NCBI GenBank assembly: GCA_002414665.1
Contig: DIAF01000004.1
Coordinates: 1-36,076, forward strand
Length of the DNA: 36,076 nucleotides
From: Halieaceae bacterium UBA5085
Lineage (GTDB): Bacteria; Pseudomonadota; Gammaproteobacteria; Pseudomonadales; Halieaceae
Direction of reading: 5' to 3'
In this document: piece after piece, positions 19,336-27,453 of the stretch
How the letters are laid out: each line of letters begins with the position of its first letter
Numbering within the stretch: position 1 is the first letter of the stretch
Notes under the pieces: generated by a model
Databases searched by the model: none
What the model was told of the DNA's origin: nothing
Seen by the model: only the letters and a program-made list of their open reading frames with translations
Made by a program: the position numbers and the translations under genes

Positions 19336-19357
19336 TTTTACAACACCGTTTGTAAAA
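19336..19357. promoter_or_regulatory. 22-base operator-like palindrome upstream of aacS
   Basis: Exact 8-base arms TTTTACAA and TTGTAAAA are separated by CACCGT. It is an AT-rich island in GC-rich DNA, 70 bases before the aacS start, which suits a repressor operator of the TetR or similar dimer type. No regulator gene lies next to it, so the binding protein is unknown. The arm order is the reverse of a TyrR box. Confidence 0.5.
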
Positions 19358-19576
19358 ATGGTCGCCTGCGAGCGCTCCGACGGTTGCTCCAGTCCACTCG
19401 ACACGGCCATACCAATGAGCCGGGCCCGCCCGCGTGCGGCGGTCTACGCCCGCATTCCGGCAAGCGCCCGACTGCAGATGCCGCTGCTGGAACAGAACTT
19501 GCTTTTGACACAGGACGAACCTCAGTGTCGGCGCCAGCACACGTTGCCGGTTTCCGAAACGAGGGACTTGCCGTCG

Positions 19577-19599
19577 GCCCCCGGACCCTCGACGGGGGC
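19577..19599 (+). other. GC-rich hairpin in the dps leader
   Basis: GCCCCCG and CGGGGGC form a perfect 7-base stem with a 9-base loop, ending 35 bases before the dps ATG. A short T-run follows at about 19610. It could shape the dps leader RNA or act as a weak terminator; no upstream gene on this strand needs a terminator. Confidence 0.3.
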
Positions 19600-19634
19600 T
19601 TGGCGACTCTTTTCACGCAAGCAAGGAGAAACCT

Positions 19635-20177
19635 ATGACGAAGACCAACTTCACAGTACCGGGAATGCAAGAAGCCACTGCGGAAAACGTGATCACCACC
19701 CTGGATCAGCGGATGGTGGCGCTGATTGATCTGGGCCTGACATTGAAGCACGTGCACTGGAACGTCGTCGGGCCCAATTTTATTGCTGTACACGAAATGC
19801 TCGACCCTCAGGTTGCCGCGGTTAGCGGAATGGTTGACGCCATCGCCGAGCGGATCGCGACACTGGGTGGTGTGCCGGTCGGGACGCCCGCGGCCGTTGC
19901 GCAGCGTCGCACCTGGGACGACTACTCGCTGCACCGTGCTCTGGCCAATGAGCACCTCGCGGCTCTGGACGTGGTCTACAACGGTGTCGTATCGGATCAA
20001 CGAAAGGCGATCGAAACGCTGTCCAAGCTGGATCCCGTATCAGAGGATCTGCTGACGGGGCACGCGAAAGAGCTGGAGTTGTTCCAGTGGTTTGTCCGAG
20101 CCCACCTCGAGTCATCTTCCGGGCAGCTGCCCACGGCACAGGCATCGACCGAGAAGGGTGCAGCGCAAAAAGTGTAG
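19635..20177 (+). CDS. dps: Dps-family DNA-binding ferritin-like protein
   Basis: Dps forms a 12-subunit shell that oxidises and stores iron with H2O2, protecting DNA in stress or stationary phase. The 180-residue protein keeps all ferroxidase ligands with E. coli spacing: H41 (HVHWNVVGP), H53, D57, D68 and E72 (DAIAERIATLGG). AAGGAG lies 6 bases before the ATG. The N-terminus is not strongly basic; the C-terminal tail has a few Lys, so DNA binding may be weak or tail-mediated. It stands alone, divergent from aacS. Confidence 0.93.
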   Translation: MTKTNFTVPGMQEATAENVITTLDQRMVALIDLGLTLKHVHWNVVGPNFIAVHEMLDPQVAAVSGMVDAIAERIATLGGVPVGTPAAVAQRRTWDDYSLHRALANEHLAALDVVYNGVVSDQRKAIETLSKLDPVSEDLLTGHAKELELFQWFVRAHLESSSGQLPTAQASTEKGAAQKV

Positions 20178-20235
20178 TAGCCGCTGGACTGTCCACGCCG
20201 TAGAATGCAGCCCCCGTTTCAATGACAGCGTGTCC

Positions 20236-22125
20236 ATGCCCCTGCTCAAACTCGAATCCCTGCAGCTTCACTACGGCACCCAGGTACTGCTGGACGACGT
20301 CGGCCTGACCATTCGTCGCGGCGAACGCTGGGGCTTGCTGGGCAGGAACGGGGCAGGCAAGACTACCCTGCTGCGGGTCCTTGCGGGCGAACTGCAGGCC
20401 GACTCGGGTGAGCGCTGGTTGCGCCCGGGGGTGCGCATCGCCCGGCTGGAGCAGACACTGCCGGATGCGGACGATAGCACCGTATACGATGTGGTCGCCG
20501 AGGGTCTGGCAGAAACCGGCAAGCTGCTGGCGGAATACCACCGCTTGCTGCACGAGGGCGACGACATCGACTTTGATCGCCTGAGCACGGTGCAACAGGC
20601 GCTGGAGGCGGCAGACGGCTGGACCCTGCAGCAGCGGGTCGAAACCACCATTACCCAGCTGCAATTGCCGCAGGACGCCAGAATGGGCGAGCTGTCGGGG
20701 GGCTGGCGCCGGCGCGTGGCCCTGGCTCGCGCCCTGGTGGCCGACCCGGACATTCTCCTGCTGGACGAGCCCACCAACCACCTCGACATTCCCGCCATCC
20801 AGTGGCTGGAGACACAATTGCAGCAATACCGCGGGGCGATTGTGCTGATCACCCACGACCGCCGCTTCCTGCAGAGTGTTGCCACGCGCATTGCCGAGCT
20901 GGATCGCGGTCACCTCACCAGCTGGGAGGGCAGCTATCAGGGCTTTCTCGCCCACCGTGAGCAGGAGCTGGAGGCAGAAGAACGGGCTAACGCACTGTTC
21001 GACAAGAAACTCGCGCAAGAGGAAGTATGGATTCGCCAGGGCATCAAGGCGCGGCGGACCCGCAACGAGGGCCGTGTGCGGGCGCTGGAAAAGATGCGCA
21101 GTGAACGCCAGCAGCGTCGCGAAAGAGTGGGCAACGCCAACTTTGTCGTCGAGGAAGCAAGCCGCTCGGGCAAGGTCGTGGCGGAGCTGGAACACGTCAG
21201 CAAGCACTTTGACGGCAAAACAGTCATACGCGACTTTTCCACCATCATTCAGCGCGGCGACCGGGTCGGCATTGTCGGGCCCAACGGTGCGGGCAAGTCA
21301 ACGCTGGTGAAACTGATACTCGGGCAACTGCAGCCTGACGAAGGACGCGTGACACTGGGCACCAAGCTGGAGATCGCCTACTCCGACCAGTTGCGCGGCA
21401 AGCTGGAGCCGGAGAAGAACCTTATCGACAATGTCTGTGGCGGGCAGGAATTCATCGAGCTGAACGGCAAGCGGCGCCACGCCATCTCCTACCTCGGCGA
21501 CTTTCTGTTCAGTCCAGAGCGTGTACGCACGCCGGTCAAGGCCCTGTCAGGCGGCGAGCAGAACCGCGCCATTCTGGCACGCCTGTTCAGTAAGCCGGCC
21601 AATCTGCTGGTGCTCGACGAGCCTACCAACGATCTGGACATCGAAACCCTCGAGCTGTTGGAGGATATTCTGCTGTCCTTCGACGGTACGGTGATTCTGG
21701 TCAGCCACGACCGCGACTTTATGGACCATGTGGTGACCCAGCTGCTCATCCTGCGCGGGGATGGGACAGTGGAAGAACAGGCCGGTGGTTACAGCGACTG
21801 GGAAGCTCGCGGCGGCCAGCTGGTGGAACCTGAAACCAGGGGCCAGCAGATGCCGGCGAGCAAACCGGAGCCCGCGACAGCAGCGCCCGCCGCCAGCACC
21901 CCCTCACGCCGCAAGCTGTCCTACAAGGAGCAGCGCGAACTGGATGCCCTGCCCGCGCGGATTGAGGAACTTGAGCAACAGCAGGCTGCATTGGAAGCGC
22001 GCACCGCAGACCCCGCGTTCTACCAGCAGAGTCGCGACGTTGTGGACGCCGTGCTGGCGGAACTCAGCGGTGTACAGGACGCCCTCGACGCCGCCATCGA
22101 ACGCTGGGCGGAACTGGAGTCCTGA
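20236..22125 (+). CDS. uup: ABC-F ATPase Uup
   Basis: A 629-residue soluble protein with two ABC domains and no membrane segment. Walker A GRNGAGKTT is at 36-44, the second GPNGAGKST near 350, with LSGGWRRR and LSGGEQNR signatures. The interdomain linker is highly charged. A C-terminal coiled-coil (KLSYKEQRELDALPARIEEL start) distinguishes Uup from EttA and YheS. ABC-F proteins act on ribosomes; Uup also affects transposon excision and DNA branch handling. The frame is open further upstream, but family alignment puts the start at MPLLKLESL; no strong ribosome site precedes it. It converges with the aminotransferase gene. Confidence 0.93.
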   Translation: MPLLKLESLQLHYGTQVLLDDVGLTIRRGERWGLLGRNGAGKTTLLRVLAGELQADSGERWLRPGVRIARLEQTLPDADDSTVYDVVAEGLAETGKLLAEYHRLLHEGDDIDFDRLSTVQQALEAADGWTLQQRVETTITQLQLPQDARMGELSGGWRRRVALARALVADPDILLLDEPTNHLDIPAIQWLETQLQQYRGAIVLITHDRRFLQSVATRIAELDRGHLTSWEGSYQGFLAHREQELEAEERANALFDKKLAQEEVWIRQGIKARRTRNEGRVRALEKMRSERQQRRERVGNANFVVEEASRSGKVVAELEHVSKHFDGKTVIRDFSTIIQRGDRVGIVGPNGAGKSTLVKLILGQLQPDEGRVTLGTKLEIAYSDQLRGKLEPEKNLIDNVCGGQEFIELNGKRRHAISYLGDFLFSPERVRTPVKALSGGEQNRAILARLFSKPANLLVLDEPTNDLDIETLELLEDILLSFDGTVILVSHDRDFMDHVVTQLLILRGDGTVEEQAGGYSDWEARGGQLVEPETRGQQMPASKPEPATAAPAASTPSRRKLSYKEQRELDALPARIEELEQQQAALEARTADPAFYQQSRDVVDAVLAELSGVQDALDAAIERWAELES

Positions 22126-22155
22126 TACCCCGTACCGGCGGAGGCAACGGCCCCC

Positions 22156-23352
22156 TCAGGCAGATTGCAGCACCTTGCCTACCGACTCCGCCAGGTAATC
22201 GATGTTCGCGCCATTGATACCCGCAATGTTGATCCGCGAGGAATCCAGCATATACACACTGTATTGCTCACGCAGCGCAAGCGCCTGCGCCGGGCTCAAG
22301 CCGAGGAAGGAGAACATGCCTTTCTCACGCTCAATAAAACTGAAGTCGCGCTCGGTGCACAGCTCCAGCTTGCTGACCAGACTCGTGCGCAGGCCATTGA
22401 TGCGTCGACACATGGCCTGCAGCTCGTCTCGCCAATTGTCATTCAATGCCTCGTCCTGCAACACCCGCGCGGCCAACAGCGCACCGTGCGCCGGCGGCAT
22501 GGAATAGATCCGACGCGCCGCGACCTGTGCCTGGGTGCGCAGGGCCTCGGCGCTGGCGGGCGTGGCACTGACGAAGACCGTTGCTCCGGTACGCTCGCGA
22601 TAGAGCCCCATGTTCTTGGAACAGGAGGCCGCAATCAGGACTTCAGGCAGCCGCTCTACCAGCAGTCGAAGGCCTGCCGCGTCCTCCTCGAGGCCGTCCC
22701 CCAGGCCCTGATAGGCAATGTCAACGAAGGGCAGGAAACCCTGCAATTCCGCCATCGAGGCAATCTGCGCCCATTGTTCAAGGTTGAGATCCGCACCACA
22801 AGGGTTGTGGCAGCAGCCGTGCAGCAGCACAACGTCACCCTGCCGCGCGCCCTTGAGATCCTCCACCATGGCGCTGAAATTGACCCCGTGACTGGCGGGA
22901 TCGTAGTAGCGGTAAGTCGCAAACTGGAGGCCAACGCTGCCCAGCAGCGGTATGTGCACCGGCCAGGTGGGGTCGGACACCCATACCCTGGCACCCGGAG
23001 CTGCGGCATTGATGATCTCGGCGCCAATGCGCAGCGCACCACACCCACCCGGTGTCTGCAGGCTGCTCACCCGACCTTCCAGCAGGGCCCGGCTGCCTGC
23101 TCCCAGCAGTAGCTGCTGCATGCCGCTGTTGAAGCCGGGGTCGCCGGCGGGCGGCATATAGGCCTTGGTACGCTCTTCCTTGACCAGTGTCTCCTGCGCC
23201 TGGCGAATGGCATCGAACACCGGGCACAGGCCCTCTTCGTTCATGTAAATGCCAACGGTCAAGTCCACCTTGAGCGGGTTGGGGTCTGCGCGACAAGCGG
23301 CGGCCAGTCCGAGGATGGAGTCCTCCGGCACCTGGGGTAGACATTCCAGCAT
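22156..23352 (-). CDS. Aspartate/aromatic amino acid aminotransferase (AspC/TyrB type)
   Basis: A 398-residue class I PLP aminotransferase. The PLP lysine is K246 in SCSKNMGLYRERTG, the side-chain-binding Arg is R281 in ARRIYSMPPAHG, and the carboxylate Arg is R373 in SSRINIAG. GCCHNPCGADL matches the PLP-binding NP(T)GADL loop, with Cys replacing Thr. It should exchange amino groups between 2-oxoglutarate and aspartate or aromatic amino acids in the cytosol. The ATG at 23352 has AGGAG 9 bases upstream. It starts 17 bases after pepD and is probably in its operon. Confidence 0.9.
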   Translation of the reverse strand: MLECLPQVPEDSILGLAAACRADPNPLKVDLTVGIYMNEEGLCPVFDAIRQAQETLVKEERTKAYMPPAGDPGFNSGMQQLLLGAGSRALLEGRVSSLQTPGGCGALRIGAEIINAAAPGARVWVSDPTWPVHIPLLGSVGLQFATYRYYDPASHGVNFSAMVEDLKGARQGDVVLLHGCCHNPCGADLNLEQWAQIASMAELQGFLPFVDIAYQGLGDGLEEDAAGLRLLVERLPEVLIAASCSKNMGLYRERTGATVFVSATPASAEALRTQAQVAARRIYSMPPAHGALLAARVLQDEALNDNWRDELQAMCRRINGLRTSLVSKLELCTERDFSFIEREKGMFSFLGLSPAQALALREQYSVYMLDSSRINIAGINGANIDYLAESVGKVLQSA

Positions 23353-23369
23353 GACAACAATCTCCTGTG

Positions 23370-24812
23370 TCAGAGTTCCGCCAACAGGGCGGTGAGGTAG
23401 CGCCAGAAAGGCGGTACGGTAGCGATGCGCAGACGTTCGGTCGGCGAATGCGCGCCACGGATGGTGGGGCCAAACGACAGGATGTCGGCGTCCGGCAGCT
23501 TGCTCTTCAGAATACCGCACTCGAGACCGGCGTGAATGGCTTTCACCGCAGGCACACTGTCAAACAAACGTTCGTGCAGGGCCTTGGCGCGGGCCAGCAG
23601 TGGGCTGGCAAAGTCCGGCTGCCACCCCGGGTAGCCGTCGATGCGCCGGATGTGCAAACCGGCCAGCTGCGCCAGGCTCTCCACCGCCAGGCGCAGGCCG
23701 GCAGCTTGCTCTGGGTTGAAGAAACGGATACTGGACTCCAGTTCCAACCGCCCTTCGACCACCTGCAGGCGCGCCAGGTTGATGCTGAGGTCGACCAGGT
23801 CCGCCGGTTGGGCCAGGCTGTAGGCCTGCGCCCCATGGGGCAGCGCTGCGATGACCTGCAGCAGCTGGCGACTGTGCTCGAGGCTCATCACCGCAGCGGG
23901 CTCGGCCGGTTGCAGTAGCAACTCCAGCCCGTGGTCCGCCGCCGGCAGATAGCTGTGCCAGCGCCGCTGCAAGGCCTCCAGCCGCTGCTGCAGCGCCCCG
24001 GCATCGACGGTATCGCAGGCAAAACGGATCCAGCCCTCCCGGGGAATCACGTTGTGCGCGACACCCACACTGGCCGCCGCCAGCTGGCATGACGCCACAT
24101 CCGCGAGGGCCTCAACCAGCAGTTTCAGCGCGTTACCCAGCTGCAGGTGTATCTCTATGCCCGAATGTCCACCAGCAAGACCCTTGAGTTCCAGTGTCCA
24201 GCAGCTCGCACCGCCGGCTGCAGGCTGCAGCGGATAATCCCGTGAAAACACCCAGCCGGCGCCACCGGCACAACCCACATAGAGCTCATGCCAATCCTCG
24301 GTATCCAGGTTCAACATGACACGGCCACTGAGCAACGACGCGTCGAGGCCCAGTGCACCGCCCAGACCGGTCTCTTCGTCGACAGTGAACAGCAACTCCA
24401 GCGGCGGGTGCTGCACATCCGGGTCTGTCAGCAGCGCCAGCGCCGCGGCGCAGCCCACACCGTTGTCCGCGCCCAGCGTGGTGCGGTCCGCCAGCAACCA
24501 GCCATCCTGCACCTGCAGGGTGAGCGGGTCGCGGTAGAAGTCGTGTTGCTTGTCACCGGTTTTCACCGTCACCATATCCAGGTGATTCTGGATGATGACC
24601 GTCGGATGCCGCTCCCGGCCTGGGGAGGCCGGCACATAGACCACCAGATTACCCGTTGCATCGAGCTGCCAGCGGCAGTCGTGCGCTTCGGCCTGCGCGA
24701 CCACGTATTCACGGACCGCGGCCTCCGCCCGGGAGGGCCGCGGAATTCGCGTCAGCTGGTAGAAATGCTCCCAGATATGCTCCGGATCGACCGGAAACTC
24801 CTGCGGCTTCAT
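23370..24812 (-). CDS. pepD: Aminoacyl-histidine dipeptidase PepD (M20 family)
   Basis: A 480-residue cytosolic zinc dipeptidase (carnosinase-like Xaa-His dipeptidase), full length. Metal and catalytic residues are visible: H77 and D79 in QNHLDMV, D116 in GADNGVG, E146/E147 in VDEETGLGG, D170 in LNLDTED, and the C-terminal His in GPTIRGAHSPTE. GAGG lies 8 bases before the ATG. It follows the permease gene by 25 bases and precedes the aminotransferase by 17, so the three genes may form an operon for nitrogen and amino acid recovery. Confidence 0.92.
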   Translation of the reverse strand: MKPQEFPVDPEHIWEHFYQLTRIPRPSRAEAAVREYVVAQAEAHDCRWQLDATGNLVVYVPASPGRERHPTVIIQNHLDMVTVKTGDKQHDFYRDPLTLQVQDGWLLADRTTLGADNGVGCAAALALLTDPDVQHPPLELLFTVDEETGLGGALGLDASLLSGRVMLNLDTEDWHELYVGCAGGAGWVFSRDYPLQPAAGGASCWTLELKGLAGGHSGIEIHLQLGNALKLLVEALADVASCQLAAASVGVAHNVIPREGWIRFACDTVDAGALQQRLEALQRRWHSYLPAADHGLELLLQPAEPAAVMSLEHSRQLLQVIAALPHGAQAYSLAQPADLVDLSINLARLQVVEGRLELESSIRFFNPEQAAGLRLAVESLAQLAGLHIRRIDGYPGWQPDFASPLLARAKALHERLFDSVPAVKAIHAGLECGILKSKLPDADILSFGPTIRGAHSPTERLRIATVPPFWRYLTALLAEL

Positions 24813-24837
24813 GCTTGCCCCCTCTTGTGTATCGGGC

Positions 24838-26154
24838 CTATATCAGTGCGAACTTGGCGATGAAGATGGCGGCGAGGAACCACGCCCCCACAGAGACATC
24901 GCGGAAGCGGCCAGCGAACAGTTTGATCACAACATAGCTGATGAAACCGACCGCGATACCGTTGGCGATGGAAAACGACAGCGGAATCATCACCACCGTA
25001 ACGAGTGCCGGAAGTAGCTCTGTGGGGTCGTCCCACAGCAGGCCCTGCAGGCTGCCCAGCATCAGCATGGCCACGTAAACCAGCGCACCAGCGGTGGCAA
25101 AGGCAGGCACCATACCGGCCAGGGGTGCAAAGAAAATGGCCGCCAGGAACAGCGTGCCAACCACCACAGCGGTAAGCCCCGTGCGGCCGCCGGCAGCGAC
25201 ACCCGTGGCACTCTCCACGTAACTGGTAACCGGCGCACAGCCGAGAAAGGCGCCGACCACGCTGGAGGTGCTGTCGGCTTTCAGGGCGCGATCCATATGT
25301 TTGATATTGCCCTGCGCATCCACCAGGCCCGCACGGCTGGCCACGCCCAGCAGAGTGCCAGCGGTATCGAACAGATTTACAAAAAGAAACGCGATGATCA
25401 CGCTGGTCATGGCCAGGTCGAGGGCACCCATGATATCCAGCTGCATGAACACTGGCGCAAGACTGGGCGGTGCGGCGACCAGGCCCTGATACTCCACCAG
25501 CCCGAGCACCAGCGCCACCCCGGTCGTGGCCAGAATACCCGCGATAATCGCACCGGGCACCTGACGCACGGAGAGCACGGCAATGAGCAGAAACCCTGTG
25601 GCGGCAAGCAGGGGTTCGGGGCGGGTGAAGTCGCCCAGTGTGAGGAAGGTTGCCTCACTCGCCACAATCAGGCCGCCGCTCTTCAGGCCGATAAAGCCGA
25701 CAAACAGTCCGACCCCGGCGCCCATGGCGACACGCAGGTTCATCGGTATGCTGTCGAGCATCCAGCGGCGCAGCCGGGTGACGCTCATAATGACAAACAG
25801 CACGCCGGCCAGGAATACTGCCCCCAGTGCGACCTGCCAGCTATAGCCCATGTCCGCCACCACCGTGTAGGTGAAGAATGCGTTGAGCCCCATTCCCGGC
25901 GCGAGCCCGACCGGCCAGTTGGCGTACAGCCCCATGAAATAGCAGGCCAGCGCCGATGCCAGGCAGGTGGCAACAAAGGCGGCGGGCGCGTCCATGCCCG
26001 CAGCGGCCATCATCTGCGGATTGACAAAAATGATGTAGGCCATGGTGACGAACGTCGTCGCTCCGGCGATGACCTCGGTGCGCACCGAAGTGCCGTGCTC
26101 AGTCAGCCTGAAAACGCGTTCAAGGAGGCCATTGGCCGGTTTCGCCTGTTTCAT
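24838..26154 (-). CDS. Purine nucleobase permease, AzgA/GhxP-type (NCS2 superfamily)
   Basis: The ATG at 26154 gives 438 residues and about 12-14 membrane helices. GATTFVTMAYIIFVNPQMM near the N-terminus, GLAPGMGLNAFF, NLFDTAGTLLGVA and ESATGVAAGGRTGL are hallmarks of the AzgA-like family, which imports adenine, guanine or hypoxanthine with protons. The frame is open about 90 bases upstream, but that part lacks family similarity. It is divergent from the phosphoribosyltransferase gene, which fits a transport and salvage pair. Exact substrate cannot be read from sequence. Confidence 0.9.
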   Translation of the reverse strand: MKQAKPANGLLERVFRLTEHGTSVRTEVIAGATTFVTMAYIIFVNPQMMAAAGMDAPAAFVATCLASALACYFMGLYANWPVGLAPGMGLNAFFTYTVVADMGYSWQVALGAVFLAGVLFVIMSVTRLRRWMLDSIPMNLRVAMGAGVGLFVGFIGLKSGGLIVASEATFLTLGDFTRPEPLLAATGFLLIAVLSVRQVPGAIIAGILATTGVALVLGLVEYQGLVAAPPSLAPVFMQLDIMGALDLAMTSVIIAFLFVNLFDTAGTLLGVASRAGLVDAQGNIKHMDRALKADSTSSVVGAFLGCAPVTSYVESATGVAAGGRTGLTAVVVGTLFLAAIFFAPLAGMVPAFATAGALVYVAMLMLGSLQGLLWDDPTELLPALVTVVMIPLSFSIANGIAVGFISYVVIKLFAGRFRDVSVGAWFLAAIFIAKFALI

Positions 26155-26308
26155 GCAGTGGCCTGGTTCCGCTGGGGGTGCGCGCGCAGGGCGCGGGAAG
26201 CCAAAGTGTACGCAATCGCCACCGACGGCACCATACTCCACGCGGCCCGCTCACGTGTATGCTAGCCTTGCGCTGCGCGGCAGCCACATGAACAGGAATA
26301 GCGACACC

Positions 26309-26890
26309 ATGCACAAGCACTACATCAGCGCCCAGCAACTGCTGGAAGATTCTTTCAAGCTGGCCTGGCAGGTCTTCGAAAGCGGCTATCGCCCCAACTA
26401 CATTGTCGGCGTCTGGCGCGGCGGCGCGCCGGTGGGCATCGCTGTGCAGGAACTGCTCGATGTGCTCGGCGTCAACGCGGATCACATTGCAATACGCACA
26501 TCGTCCTACACCGGCATCGGCGAGCGCGACCGGCACGTCAAAGTGCATGGGCTGAGCTACATCATCAGGCAGCTCGAGTCAGAGGACTCGCTGCTGATCG
26601 TGGATGATGTGCACGATACAGGACTGTCCATCGACCAGGTAATTCACGACCTGCATCGGGCCTGCAAGAAGAACACGCCCGAGATCCGCATCGCGACCCC
26701 CTACTACAAGCCCGACAACAACAAGACCGATCGCGTTCCCGACTACTATATCCACGAAACCGCCGACTGGCTGGTGTTCCCGCACGAGTTGCACGGCCTG
26801 ACCGTCGAGGAGATTCGCGGCAACAAGCCCGAACTCGCCAGCATCATGGCCTCACTACAACAGCACCTGTCGGGCGCAGGCGAACGCTAG
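26309..26890 (+). CDS. Purine phosphoribosyltransferase (hypoxanthine/xanthine type)
   Basis: A 193-residue type I PRTase. The PRPP loop LLIVDDVHDTGLS is at 95-107, and YIVGVWRGGAPVG near residue 31 forms the pyrophosphate loop. The C-terminal HETADWLVFPHE matches the nucleobase-binding end of hypoxanthine/xanthine PRTases of the COG2236 kind rather than E. coli Hpt. I choose the ATG at 26309 with AGGA 11 bases upstream; an ATG at 26288 has no ribosome site. It would convert an imported purine base plus PRPP to the nucleotide. It is divergent from the permease and overlaps the cupin gene end by four bases. Confidence 0.85.
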   Translation: MHKHYISAQQLLEDSFKLAWQVFESGYRPNYIVGVWRGGAPVGIAVQELLDVLGVNADHIAIRTSSYTGIGERDRHVKVHGLSYIIRQLESEDSLLIVDDVHDTGLSIDQVIHDLHRACKKNTPEIRIATPYYKPDNNKTDRVPDYYIHETADWLVFPHELHGLTVEEIRGNKPELASIMASLQQHLSGAGER

Positions 26891-27453
26891 TCGCGAGTGA
26901 AACGGCGCACCACGCCAGCGTGCTGCGGAAACGCCTCGAGCAGCGCAGCGCGCTCTGCCAGCGCCATGTCGGCGTAGTCAAAGCCCGGCGCCACAGCTTC
27001 ACTGATCAGGCCGTACGCCCCCTCCGGCAAATGTGATGCCTTCCACACGCCACCCGACACTGTGAGCTGCAGACGCTGCCCCGCTGCCAGGTCCGGACCC
27101 AGCACCGCGGTCTCCAGACGGCCGCCCGGGTACAGCAGGTAATAGTGTACGGGGGAGCCCATATGGAAAAAGTGCACAATGTCCGACTGGTTCCGATGGA
27201 AGTGCCCGATGGGTGAGTCGTCGGTCAGCAGGTAATGTATTGCCGTCATGGTATACCGGGGTCCGGCCGGGGTATCCACCTTGGGCCGGTGATCGGGTTG
27301 GAAGGTACGCACGAAGTAGCCCCCTTCGATATGCGGCTCCAGCCCCAGTGTTTCGATAATGGCCGTTTTATCCGGCACCTGCCCGACCGCACCGGCACTG
27401 ACGGCAGCGGCAGCTGCTGCGCAGGCCATTGCTCTGGCAACACCTTTTTTCAC
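26887..27453 (-). CDS. Exported cupin, DUF985 (Cupin_5) family
   Basis: A 188-residue protein starting at GTG with AGGAG 8 bases upstream; the GTGA overlap with the amidohydrolase stop implies coupled translation. Residues 1-24 are an Ala-rich signal peptide. The rest is a DUF985 domain: LEPHIEGGYFVRTFQ, then GHFHRNQSDIVHFFHMG with H84, H86 and H94 as possible metal ligands, and EAVAPGFDYADMAL near the end. Most DUF985 proteins I know lack a signal peptide, so export is notable. The function is unknown; with the deaminase it may act on a purine-derived product in the periplasm. Confidence 0.82.
   Translation of the reverse strand: MKKGVARAMACAAAAAAVSAGAVGQVPDKTAIIETLGLEPHIEGGYFVRTFQPDHRPKVDTPAGPRYTMTAIHYLLTDDSPIGHFHRNQSDIVHFFHMGSPVHYYLLYPGGRLETAVLGPDLAAGQRLQLTVSGGVWKASHLPEGAYGLISEAVAPGFDYADMALAERAALLEAFPQHAGVVRRFTRD

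Larger units (their letters stand above)
19267..19634. other. Divergent intergenic region between aacS and dps
   Basis: This 368-base gap carries no convincing gene. It contains the palindrome at 19336-19357 on the aacS side and a GC hairpin at 19577-19599 on the dps side. A TTGACA at 19505-19510 faces dps, but I see no matching -10 at normal spacing. A short GTTTCCGAAAC palindrome at 19550-19560 may be chance. Confidence 0.6.

Noticed and set aside
19336..19357. TyrR box upstream of aacS
   Set aside because: The half-sites are in the opposite order (TTTACA before TGTAAA), so it does not fit the TyrR consensus.
19505..19510. TTGACA as a dps -35 box
   Set aside because: No -10-like hexamer occurs 16-18 bases downstream.
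19822..21207. 461-codon minus-strand open frame over dps and uup
   Set aside because: Both genes on the plus strand are certain, and this frame has no start signals or motifs.
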